Positions 15,198 to 22,258 of a stretch of 38,529 bases of DNA are shown here, one piece after another. The notes beneath the pieces are model-generated. The model made no database searches and had not been told where the DNA came from. It saw only the letters and a program-made list of their open reading frames with translations. The DNA is from CAVSIS01 sp963814875 (lineage in GTDB: Bacteria; Acidobacteriota; Thermoanaerobaculia; Thermoanaerobaculales; Sulfomarinibacteraceae). The stretch lies in NCBI GenBank assembly GCA_963814875.1, contig CAWFFJ010000028.1:1-38529 (forward strand), read 5' to 3'. Positions within the stretch are counted from its first letter, which is position 1. Each line of letters opens with the position of its first letter. The position numbers and the translations under genes are program-made.

Positions 15198-17798
15198 ATG
15201 TCGATTGCCGAAGGTAGCCGCCTCGGGCCGTATGAGGTCCTCTCTCCGCTCGGTACTGGGGGCATGGGTGAGGTCTACCGCGCCCGCGACCACAAGCTCG
15301 ACCGGGATGTCGCGCTCAAGGTGCTCGCGCCGGACATGGCGAACGACCCCGTGGCGCTGGCGCGGTTCGAGCGAGAGGCCAAGGCGGTGGCCACGCTCTC
15401 CCACCCGAACATCCTGGCCATCTTCGACTTCGGCTGCATCAACGAGACCGCCTTCGCGATCACGGAGCTGCTCGACGGCGAGAATCTCAAGGACCGGCTG
15501 GTGCGGGGACCGGTGGCACCCGCCGAGGCCATCGCCTGGACCACACAGATCGCGGAAGGTCTCGCGGCAGCCCACGATCGCGGGATCATCCACCGCGACC
15601 TGAAACCTGCCAACATCATCATCACCCGCCAGGGCCGGATCAAGATCCTCGACTTCGGCCTCGCCCGGATCCACCCCCTCGCGGACGCGACCGGCGAGAC
15701 GGTGTCCATGCCGGCCGGTCCGACCAACCCCGGCATGGTCCTCGGAACGGTCGGCTACATGGCTCCCGAGCAGGTGCGCGGCGAGCCGGTGGACGCCCGC
15801 GCGGACATCTTCGGGCTCGGGTGCCTCCTGTACGAGATGCTGAGTGGCAGGCGGGCGTTTCACGGGACGAACGCCATCGAGACCATGGTCTCGATCCTGC
15901 GCGACGAGCCGCCCCCGCTGGAGCTGTCCGGCACCGCCGCACCGCCGGTCATTGAGCGCATCGTCATGCACTGCCTGGAAAAAGACGCCGCGAGGCGCTT
16001 CCAGTCGATGCGCGATGTCGCCTTCGACCTGTCGAGTCTCGCCGAGCCCTCGACCTGGACTGCCAGGGCACCGCGAGTCCCGAGGAAGCGCCGACGCAGG
16101 GTCCTGTGGCTCGGCGGTATCGTCGCGACCGTTGCGCTCGCTGTCGCGGCGTTCTGGCTCGGCACCAGCAGAGCGAAGGCCCGGTCCGCGGCCGCCGAGG
16201 CCCACATCGGCTTCCAGACCGTGTCGTTCGGGCGCGGCATGATCGACGGCGCCCGCTTCACCCCGGACGGTGAGAGCGTGGTGTTCGGTGCGGCCTGGGA
16301 CGGCGGACCCTTCCGGCTTCACCTCACGAGACCCGGGAGCCCGGAGACCTCGACCCTCGACCTGCCCGACGCCGACCTCCTCGCGGTGTCGAAGGAGGGC
16401 GAGCTCGCGATCGCGCTCGACTACCGGCTGACCGGCTGGATGGGTCGCGGCACCCTCGCTCGAGTCCCAATGCTCGGTGCCGCCCCGCGGCAGGTCGCCG
16501 ACGACGTGCTCGCGGCCGACTGGTCGCCCGACGGCGCCGACCTCGCGGTGGTGCGCTGGACAATGGCCGGCAAGCGGCTGGAGTATCCGGTGGGAACGGT
16601 GCGATACGAGACCGGGGGCTGGGTGAGCCACCCCCGGATTTCAAGTGACGGCACCCACATCGCCTTCCTCGACCATCCTGTGGACGGCGACGACCGCGGC
16701 CGTGTGGCGCTGCTCGATCTCTCGACCAACACAGAGCAGCCTCTCGGCCCCGACTGGAGCGGCATCCAGGGCCTCGCGTGGGCGCCCTCCGGGTCGGAGC
16801 TGATCTTCTCCGCCTACGACGGCTCGACACCCCAGAGCGTCTACGCGGTGGATCTCGACGGCCACACCCGGCAGCTGCTCACCGGACCGACCGGCCTCTT
16901 TCTCCAGGACGTGGCGAAGGACGGCCGACTGCTCGTGGTCTCCCAGGCACGGACCATCCAGATCGTTGCGCAGCGCATCGGAGCGGGCCAGGGCCAGGCG
17001 CAGGACCTCTCGTGGCTGTCCTACTCCTTCGCAACCGACATCTCGGCGGACGGCAGCCTGATACTGCTCGAGTGCGCTGGCGACAGCTGCGGAACGAGCT
17101 ACACCGTCTTCGTGCGGAGGATCGACGGCTCTCCCGCCGTCCGCCTCGGCGAAGGCTCTGCCCTCGCCCTCTCCCCCGACGCAAAGCAGGCTGCGGCACT
17201 CGTCTTTGGAGCGAAGTCCGGTCCACGTCTGGTGCTCTATCCACTCGGAGCCGGCCAGCCGCGGACGGTCGACGTGGGGTCGCGAAAGGTCGATGACGCG
17301 GGATGGCTCCCGGACGGGCGAGGTCTCATCGTCCTGGCGAGCGAGCCCGACCACGGCAAACGCGGCTATCTCGTCGACCTCACCACCGGGTCGTGGACCC
17401 CGTTCACGCCGGAGGGAATCAGCAGCGGACGCAGGATCCCGGTCTCGCCCGATGGCAGGGACGCCGTGCTGTTCGACCGGGAAGGCCGGCTCTCGCTGTT
17501 TCCGCTCGACGGCAGCCCGGCGCGCGGGATCAGGGGCACGGAGCCGGGAGACCAAGCCGTCCGTTTCAGCAGTGACGGCCGAACCCTCTACCTCGCGCGA
17601 CACGATGTGCCGCTCCGCATTCTCGCGCTCGACCTCGCCACGGGCCGGCGCGAACTCGTGAGCGAGGTTCCCTCCCCGGATCCCGCCGGCCTTCAGGCGG
17701 CTTTCCCCGGGGCGGTGATCTCCCAGGACGGCGCCACGGTGGTCGGCACCTATACCCGACGGCTCAACAAGCTGTACGTCGTGAGCGGCGTCCACTGA
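15198..17798 (+). CDS. Transmembrane serine/threonine protein kinase with extracytoplasmic PD40/TolB-like propeller
   Basis: An 866-residue PknB-type kinase. The kinase domain spans about 12-285: glycine loop LGTGGMGEVY (18-27), K41, E60, HRDLKPAN with D134, DFG at 152-154 and APE at 189-191, with the classic DIFGLGCLLYEML stretch. All catalytic residues are intact. A basic stretch (RKRRRR) leads into one membrane helix (303-322). The rest is a WD40-like beta propeller of the PD40/TolB kind with repeated DG turns (FTPDGESVVFGAAW, WSPDGADLAVVRW, ISSDGTHIAFLD), probably a periplasmic sensor. The frame is open further upstream to 15105, but only ATG 15198 puts the usual PYEVLSPLGTGGMGEVY near the N-terminus. 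The gene sits 174 bases after the HEAT gene, on the same strand. Confidence 0.92.
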   Translation: MSIAEGSRLGPYEVLSPLGTGGMGEVYRARDHKLDRDVALKVLAPDMANDPVALARFEREAKAVATLSHPNILAIFDFGCINETAFAITELLDGENLKDRLVRGPVAPAEAIAWTTQIAEGLAAAHDRGIIHRDLKPANIIITRQGRIKILDFGLARIHPLADATGETVSMPAGPTNPGMVLGTVGYMAPEQVRGEPVDARADIFGLGCLLYEMLSGRRAFHGTNAIETMVSILRDEPPPLELSGTAAPPVIERIVMHCLEKDAARRFQSMRDVAFDLSSLAEPSTWTARAPRVPRKRRRRVLWLGGIVATVALAVAAFWLGTSRAKARSAAAEAHIGFQTVSFGRGMIDGARFTPDGESVVFGAAWDGGPFRLHLTRPGSPETSTLDLPDADLLAVSKEGELAIALDYRLTGWMGRGTLARVPMLGAAPRQVADDVLAADWSPDGADLAVVRWTMAGKRLEYPVGTVRYETGGWVSHPRISSDGTHIAFLDHPVDGDDRGRVALLDLSTNTEQPLGPDWSGIQGLAWAPSGSELIFSAYDGSTPQSVYAVDLDGHTRQLLTGPTGLFLQDVAKDGRLLVVSQARTIQIVAQRIGAGQGQAQDLSWLSYSFATDISADGSLILLECAGDSCGTSYTVFVRRIDGSPAVRLGEGSALALSPDAKQAAALVFGAKSGPRLVLYPLGAGQPRTVDVGSRKVDDAGWLPDGRGLIVLASEPDHGKRGYLVDLTTGSWTPFTPEGISSGRRIPVSPDGRDAVLFDREGRLSLFPLDGSPARGIRGTEPGDQAVRFSSDGRTLYLARHDVPLRILALDLATGRRELVSEVPSPDPAGLQAAFPGAVISQDGATVVGTYTRRLNKLYVVSGVH

Positions 17799-17884
17799 CG
17801 CAACGTCGTCGTGGCGGTTCGGTCACGGTGTTGCGAAATCCCCGTCGCCGCTCACCAACATTTTCACCACGGGCCAAGAACTGA

Positions 17885-18157
17885 ATAGGGTCGAAGGGTT
17901 GGAGCCACACTCTCGTCAACCTCGGCGGACTCGACCTGTCACCTGCGACTGGAAGCTCATGCATCGACGCCGGCGGACCACTGAATCCGGACGTCCTACC
18001 GATCCACGACGCCGTTGTGCAGTACCTCCGCCACCAACGCGCCTCGGCGCGTCCCGCCAACGGTGCCCGCGATCTCGGCGCCTTCGAGGCCGGTCTCCTC
18101 TTCGCCGACAGCTTCGAGAGCGGCGACACCCGGGCCTGGCCTAGCGTCGTCTTCTGA
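17885..18157 (+). pseudogene. Orphan C-terminal fragment of a secreted beta-helix-type protein
   Basis: Between a TGA at 17882-17884 and a TGA at 18155-18157 one frame encodes about 90 residues with no proper start. It includes WSHTLVNLGGLDLSPATGSS, CIDAGGPLNPDVLPIHDAVV, DLGAFEAGLLFADSFESGD and TRAWPSVVF at the end. The SSCIDAG...DLGAFE pattern is the usual end of right-handed beta-helix (polymorphic outer membrane protein-like) secreted proteins, and FADSFESGDTRAW is the C-terminal tag common in acidobacterial exported proteins. No upstream frame supplies the rest of such a protein, and the preceding 86 bases after the kinase stop look non-coding. It is therefore probably a remnant left by deletion or rearrangement. 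Confidence 0.6.
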
Positions 18158-18236
18158 GCTTGACCCGCTCTCGCGAATCCAACATTGCGGCCGGAGGCGT
18201 ATGCTCGACGGTGAACGATCCGAAGAGGTCCACGCG

Positions 18237-18626
18237 ATGCAAGAGACTCCGGAAGTGCGAGCTTCGCCCCGCGTTCCCTTCGAGTCCAAGATCCGGCTCG
18301 AGTTCTCCAGCATGTCGTCGTTCGTCTCCGAGGTCGTGACCAACGTCTCCACCGGCGGCATGTTCATCACCACCGACAGTCCCGCGACGCTCGGCGAGCG
18401 ATTCCGTTTCGAGCTCGCCGTGGGCAGCGACCTGCGGCTCATCAGTGGCGTGGCCGAGGTCGTCTGGGTGCGGAGACCGGGCGGCGGCTCACCGAACCCA
18501 CCGGGGATGGGAGCCCGCTTCATCGAGCTCGACGACGTCAGCCGCTCGTTCATCTTCCAGCTCGTCGACCGCCACATCCAGCAGGTCGACCTCGACCCTT
18601 TCGACCTCGATCGGCACAGTTCCTAG
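18237..18626 (+). CDS. PilZ-domain protein (c-di-GMP binding)
   Basis: A 129-residue single-domain protein. Both c-di-GMP motifs are present: RxxxR as R8-R12 (RASPR) and [D/N]xSxxG as N36, S38, G41 (NVSTGG). The strands that follow (FRFELAVGSDLRLISGVAEV, then VWVRR) give the PilZ barrel, and GMGARFIEL is the typical late strand of the TIGR02266-like subgroup known from Myxococcus. Such proteins switch motility or envelope functions when c-di-GMP binds. ATG 18237 is chosen because it places the RxxxR close to the N-terminus; ATG 18201 in the same frame would add 12 residues. No diguanylate cyclase or motility gene is adjacent, so the target is unknown. Confidence 0.88.
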   Translation: MQETPEVRASPRVPFESKIRLEFSSMSSFVSEVVTNVSTGGMFITTDSPATLGERFRFELAVGSDLRLISGVAEVVWVRRPGGGSPNPPGMGARFIELDDVSRSFIFQLVDRHIQQVDLDPFDLDRHSS

Positions 18627-18647
18627 GCGCCCCGAAAGCGGGGGCCT
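18625..18647 (+). terminator. Weak hairpin after the PilZ gene
   Basis: AGGC-G-CCCC and GGGGGCCT pair around a short GAAAG loop, overlapping and just following the PilZ stop. There is a one-base bulge and no T-rich tail, so this is only a possible terminator. Confidence 0.25.
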
Positions 18648-18695
18648 CGGGATGGAGGTTGGTCGCGGCGCCCGAGCCGCGAATGTTCGCCACCG

Positions 18696-18722
18696 TTGAC
18701 CGCCCGAGCTTCGTGCTAGGAT
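18696..18722 (+). promoter_or_regulatory. Candidate promoter of the ERCC4-nuclease gene
   Basis: TTGACC (18696-18701) and TAGGAT (18717-18722, within TGCTAGGAT) lie 15 bases apart, which is shorter than ideal. The start codon is 38 bases downstream. The TANNAT-type -10 recurs before other genes in this window. Confidence 0.3.
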
Positions 18723-18760
18723 CGAATCACCCCATCCGCGCTGCCTCTTCGGAGGACGCA

Positions 18761-19432
18761 ATGGGAGACTCTCCAGCCCGCCGTGTCACGACGATCGCCG
18801 TTGACGACCGAGAGCGTTCGTACCGCGTGGTCAGCGCGCTCCTGGCCCAGCCGGACGTCGAGGTCGTCTTCCGCAGGCTGCCGCGAGGCGACTACGAGGT
18901 CGACGACTTCCTGCTCGTCGAGCGCAAGACTGCCGCCGACTTCGCTCTCTCAGTGATCGACACGAGACTGTTCCGGCAGGCACATGCACTCGCGACCCGG
19001 TCGGACCGTCGATCCTGCCTGGTGATCGAAGGCGATCGGGAAGCGCAGAGCGGCGTCTCATTGACCCCTGCCGCCTTCCGCGGCGCCGTCATCTCGGTCG
19101 CGCTCGTGTTCGGTGTCCCCGTCATCCATACCGGGACGCCCGAAGAGACCGCGGCCGTCATTCTGATGGCGGCCCGCCAGCTCGCGCGCCGATGCTTCGC
19201 TCCCCCACGTCGTTTCGGTCCCAGGCCCGGCGACCTCCGGCGATCCCAGCTCCTGATGCTGCAGATGCTGCCTGGTGTCGGCGCGGCGAAGGCGGCGAGG
19301 CTCCTGCGGACGTTCGGGACGCCGGCCGGTGTCGCTCAGGCATCCCGGGACGACATCGCGGCGGTTCCCGGCTTCGGTCCGGTCATCTCCGCCCGGGTCT
19401 GGCGGATGCTGCACGCACGCGAAGCTCCCTAG
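18761..19432 (+). CDS. ERCC4/XPF-type nuclease with helix-hairpin-helix domain
   Basis: A 223-residue protein combining an ERCC4 nuclease fold (10-145) and a tandem helix-hairpin-helix region (about 165-218), the layout of XPF-family structure-specific endonucleases without the helicase part. Catalytic residues are visible: DDRE (15-18), GDY (43-45) and the signature VERKTAAD (53-60) with E54, K56 and D60. The HhH part includes LPGVGAAKAARLLRTFG and VPGFGPVISARV, both non-specific DNA-backbone binders. It probably cuts branched or flap DNA in repair or recombination. ATG 18761 is preceded by GGAGGA at 18751; the frame is open upstream to 18659 but with little sense. A structured repeat begins right at its stop codon. 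Confidence 0.9.
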   Translation: MGDSPARRVTTIAVDDRERSYRVVSALLAQPDVEVVFRRLPRGDYEVDDFLLVERKTAADFALSVIDTRLFRQAHALATRSDRRSCLVIEGDREAQSGVSLTPAAFRGAVISVALVFGVPVIHTGTPEETAAVILMAARQLARRCFAPPRRFGPRPGDLRRSQLLMLQMLPGVGAAKAARLLRTFGTPAGVAQASRDDIAAVPGFGPVISARVWRMLHAREAP

Positions 19433-19528
19433 GAGCCTGTAAGGCATAGGCCCAGGATGGGCAGAGTCGGGGAATCGGGCGTTTCGGGACCTCTGCCCCA
19501 CAGCCTCCTTTGATGCGCTGCGCGCATC
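19431..19528 (+). repeat. Two-part hairpin element, copy A
   Basis: An imperfect inverted repeat starts at the stop codon of the nuclease gene. AGGAGCCTGT (19431-19440) pairs with ACAGCCTCCT (19500-19509) with one mismatch, and an inner GGGCAGAG pairs with CTCTGCCC. The span is 79 bases. Two bases later a small perfect hairpin follows: GATGCG (19512-19517), loop CTGCG, CGCATC (19523-19528). The same geometry and the same CTGCG loop occur at 29532-29632. It may act as a terminator, a mRNA-stabilising fold or a REP-like mobile palindrome. Confidence 0.55.
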
Positions 19529-19591
19529 TGGGAGCCCTGGCTCTGAAACTTGCGGATGCCGGGCCCGAGATACCGGCAGAGCTCGACGCGC

Positions 19592-20506
19592 TCATCGCCC
19601 CTTGTGCTTGAGGAAGGTCCCCTCGTCCAGCTCGCGGAAGGCCTGGCGCAGCTCGCCCTGGGTGTTCATCACGATCGGGCCGTACCAGGCGACCGGCTCG
19701 CGAAACGGCCGGCCGGAGACCAGCAGAAAGCGGATCCCCCACTCGCCGGCGGTGACCACCACCTCGTCACCGGCGTCGAACAGCACCAGCGAGCGGTTCC
19801 CGGTCTCGCGCGGGGGAGGCTCCTCCTGGAGCCACCCGGCAGGCTCGGTGGGAACAGCGAGGGGCTCGGAGGCGTCGCAGAACGTGCCCGAGCCCTCGAA
19901 GATGTAGGCAAAGGCGTGGCGTCCGTCGGCGACCGGGATCCTCCGCTTCACTCCCGCGGGGACGGCGAGATCGACATAGGACGGCTCACCGGCGATGCCG
20001 TCCACCGGCCCTGTGGCTCCCCACAGTCTGCCGCACACCACCCGCGCTAGGGTCCCGTCGTCCTCCGTCACCTCGGGAATCGCGGCGGCCGCGACCTCTT
20101 GATAGCGAGGCGCCGCCATCTTGTGCTCCCGCGGGAGGTTGAGCCACAGTTGAAAGCCATGCATGCGGCCCGCCGAGTCGCCCTTCGGCATTTCCTGATG
20201 GACGATGCCCGAGCCCGCGGTCATCCACTGGACGTCTCCGGGCCCGATGACGCCATGGTTGCCCAGGCTGTCACCGTGCGCCACGGTCCCGGCGAGCACG
20301 TAGGTGATGGTCTCGATTCCGCGATGCGGGTGCCACGGGAAGCCAGCCACGTAGTCCTCAGGTCTCTCATTGCGGAAATCGTCCAAGAGCAGGAACGGGT
20401 CGAACGGCTCGGTCTCCCCGAATCCGAACGCCCGCCGCAGGTGCACGCCTGCTCCCTCCAGGGTCGGCTTCGAGGTGACGAGACGCTGTACGGGTCGAAT
20501 GGTCAT
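19592..20506 (-). CDS. Pirin family protein
   Basis: A 304-residue bicupin. The N-terminal cupin holds the pirin metal-binding set: FPWHPHRGIETITYVLAG with two histidines, then QWMTAGSGIVHQEMP with the later histidine, and FDPFLLLDDF in the usual place. The C-terminal half has YGPIVMNTQGELRQAFRELD, the conserved pirin tail. Bacterial pirins bind iron; some act as quercetin 2,3-dioxygenases and others bind pyruvate dehydrogenase or regulators, so the exact role stays open. Length matches the family. The ATG at 20506 has a purine-rich AAGGAGGTCC ribosome site. It is the last gene of a minus-strand run, with the small 55-codon gene upstream separated by about 70 bases. Confidence 0.92.
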   Translation of the reverse strand: MTIRPVQRLVTSKPTLEGAGVHLRRAFGFGETEPFDPFLLLDDFRNERPEDYVAGFPWHPHRGIETITYVLAGTVAHGDSLGNHGVIGPGDVQWMTAGSGIVHQEMPKGDSAGRMHGFQLWLNLPREHKMAAPRYQEVAAAAIPEVTEDDGTLARVVCGRLWGATGPVDGIAGEPSYVDLAVPAGVKRRIPVADGRHAFAYIFEGSGTFCDASEPLAVPTEPAGWLQEEPPPRETGNRSLVLFDAGDEVVVTAGEWGIRFLLVSGRPFREPVAWYGPIVMNTQGELRQAFRELDEGTFLKHKGR

Positions 20507-20576
20507 CTCGGACCTCCTTGTTGTCGCGATGAGCCCGGCCCGTTCCTTCAGTCGGGTGCGATCATGATAACCGCTC

Positions 20577-20744
20577 TCATGAACTGCTCACAGACGCCTG
20601 CGGTGGGGTGGAGTCGAAGGCCCGGAGGAGCTTCCTCCGGATGATCGCTCGAGTCACCGGCACCGGCACCAGGTTGATCACCGGCGACAGCCACCGCGGG
20701 GTACGACGCTCGGGGGGCAGGCCTCGCGCTTCGACGTCGACCAT
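20577..20744 (-). CDS. Small hypothetical protein (55 aa)
   Basis: A short frame from ATG 20744 to TGA 20577, preceded by a strong CCGGAGGTG ribosome site five bases upstream, which is the best argument that it is real. The product begins MVDVEARGLPPERRTPRWLS, has a central hydrophobic stretch (PVINLVPVPVTRAII), then a basic RRKLLRAF and a Ser-rich end. The hydrophobic stretch is broken by prolines, so a membrane helix is doubtful; peripheral membrane attachment is possible. It lies between the GyrI-like exported protein and pirin on the same strand. I do not recognise a family. Confidence 0.55.
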   Translation of the reverse strand: MVDVEARGLPPERRTPRWLSPVINLVPVPVTRAIIRRKLLRAFDSTPPQASVSSS

Positions 20745-20821
20745 CGTGCACCTCCGGAATAGACCTCCGCCCATGGGGCGGCCGACCGTGCCAACCGAGA
20801 CGGACCCGGACTGGCTCGACC

Positions 20822-22042
20822 TCACGCGGTGGTTGGAGCTTTCCCCTTCCTCGCCCGCGGCAGCGGCCCGTCGAGGTGGTAGTCCCAGGCGCAGAATCCG
20901 TCCCCTTTGAGGATCGAGTGCGTGATCGTGCAGCGCGTGAATTCGACACCGAGGATCGGCTCCCAGAATTGACGCGACCACCCCGCGGCGCGGTAGCAGA
21001 AGATCGGGTCGACGCGGGGGTCGCCTGCCTCGCGGATCAGCGCGCAGAAGCAGAACGCCTTGCGCTTCTCGGTCTGGGTCGTTGCAGTCCCGTAAGCGTT
21101 GCCGTCGCGGGGCACCTTGCTGATGTGGAGCGTCTCCCCGTCGAAGCGGGGCGGGTCGATGAAGCCACCGGTGGGCGTCTTCCGGAGCCGCTCATCCTGG
21201 GTCCTGAAAACAGCTGTGACATCGCCGGACTGGTCGTAAATTGCCTTGAACTTCGCAATCTCCTCCGTCGGCCGGACCAGGGCCACGCGCGAGAGAATGT
21301 CGAACTGCTGGTCGATGCTGCTGTGCTGTTTCAGCCGCTCGAGAGACGCCCCGACCCAGGCGCACCGGGGATCGACCTCAGTGTGCGGCGTGATCGCCTC
21401 CCCACCCTTCCAGACCTCGGCTGCGGCGGTGGTGCCGAGCACCCGGACGAGCTGCGCCCGGTAGACCTCGGGCCACGCGAGGTACGCTGCCATGACGTCG
21501 ACCCTCCCGCCCAGAGGGCGGCCGGGCTGGTGGTCGAGGTAGACCTCGACCAGCTCGAGCTCGGGCGACAGCCCGCGGGTGCTCATGTAGCCGCTGACCG
21601 CCCGCGAGGTCTCCCGCAGGGTGGTCAACGGCCCCGTGTGGGTGCGCGCGAGGAAGTGCATCTCGCGCAGAGTGTGGGTCGTGACACCCTCCGCCTCCAC
21701 CGGTTCCGAAACCGGGTATCCAATCTCCGAGTCGTAGCCTTCGACCGGCGTGTCGAACCGGAAGATGTTGGTCAGGGGACCGGCGATCTTCCCAGCGCAT
21801 GCGGTCTGGAGCGTAGCGACTCTCGAGACGAGCTGATCGCGCGAGGTGATCGGCGCCCGGATTCCGGCGAACAGGGTTGGACTCCTCACCACCGCACGGA
21901 CCTCGTCGTCCTTGAGGACATCCGCGGCCCAGGTCCGGCCTGCTGTGAGCTGCAGGGCGCCGGGCACCGCGGCCCAGATCAGCCCGCCGAACCCTGTCGT
22001 CACGAACCGCCTGCGATCACACCGGGCGTAGATCATGCGCAT
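20822..22042 (-). CDS. Exported protein with GyrI-like domain and Cys-rich C-terminal domain
   Basis: A 406-residue protein. The N-terminus, CDRRRFVTTGFGGLIWAAV (8-26), looks like a Tat signal with an RRxF core, cleaved near WAA (38-40). Residues about 55-170 resemble the GyrI/SOUL-like effector-binding fold: GPLTNIFRFDTPVEGYDSEI, then GYPVSEPV and a THTGPLTTLRET helix. The C-terminal third has FCFCALIREAGDPRVDPIFC, YRAAGWSRQFWEPILG, RCTITHS and DGFCAWDYHL. That Cys/His pattern recalls the L-2-amino-thiazoline-4-carboxylate hydrolase-like family, but the match is partial. A small-molecule-binding periplasmic role is inferred. Start ATG 22042 has GGAGGA upstream; an in-frame ATG two codons later is an alternative. 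Combining a GyrI fold with an export signal is unusual. Confidence 0.65.
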   Translation of the reverse strand: MRMIYARCDRRRFVTTGFGGLIWAAVPGALQLTAGRTWAADVLKDDEVRAVVRSPTLFAGIRAPITSRDQLVSRVATLQTACAGKIAGPLTNIFRFDTPVEGYDSEIGYPVSEPVEAEGVTTHTLREMHFLARTHTGPLTTLRETSRAVSGYMSTRGLSPELELVEVYLDHQPGRPLGGRVDVMAAYLAWPEVYRAQLVRVLGTTAAAEVWKGGEAITPHTEVDPRCAWVGASLERLKQHSSIDQQFDILSRVALVRPTEEIAKFKAIYDQSGDVTAVFRTQDERLRKTPTGGFIDPPRFDGETLHISKVPRDGNAYGTATTQTEKRKAFCFCALIREAGDPRVDPIFCYRAAGWSRQFWEPILGVEFTRCTITHSILKGDGFCAWDYHLDGPLPRARKGKAPTTA

Positions 22043-22201
22043 GTCGTCCTCCCTGAGGTGTTCCTTCGTGCACCAAACAGCTCAGAGCCGTCTCGAGTGC
22101 AGGTCCGCCGGCATTGTTCCTGTCGCCATTCCTGGGTTGTACGTGCCCAGGCAGCGGTGGTTCGACGGAGAGCGACATCGCGCGACCCGGTGAACACAAG
22201 A

Positions 22202-22238
22202 GCCGGGCTTCGCCGCTGCGCTCGCGACGAAGCCCGGC
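22202..22238 (-). terminator. Rho-independent terminator of the DUF6600 gene
   Basis: On the minus strand an 11-base perfect stem (GCCGGGCTTCG with CGAAGCCCGGC) closes a 15-base loop 21 bases after the stop codon of the upstream DUF6600 gene. It is followed by a T-rich run, TCTTGTGTTC. Confidence 0.65.
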
Positions 22239-22258
22239 GAGGATCTCCAGGCGCGGAA

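Noticed and set aside
14085..16631. An 848-codon minus-strand frame under the HEAT and kinase genes
   Set aside because: Its composition is Gly/Arg/His/Asp-rich without domains, and the plus strand encodes intact kinase motifs.
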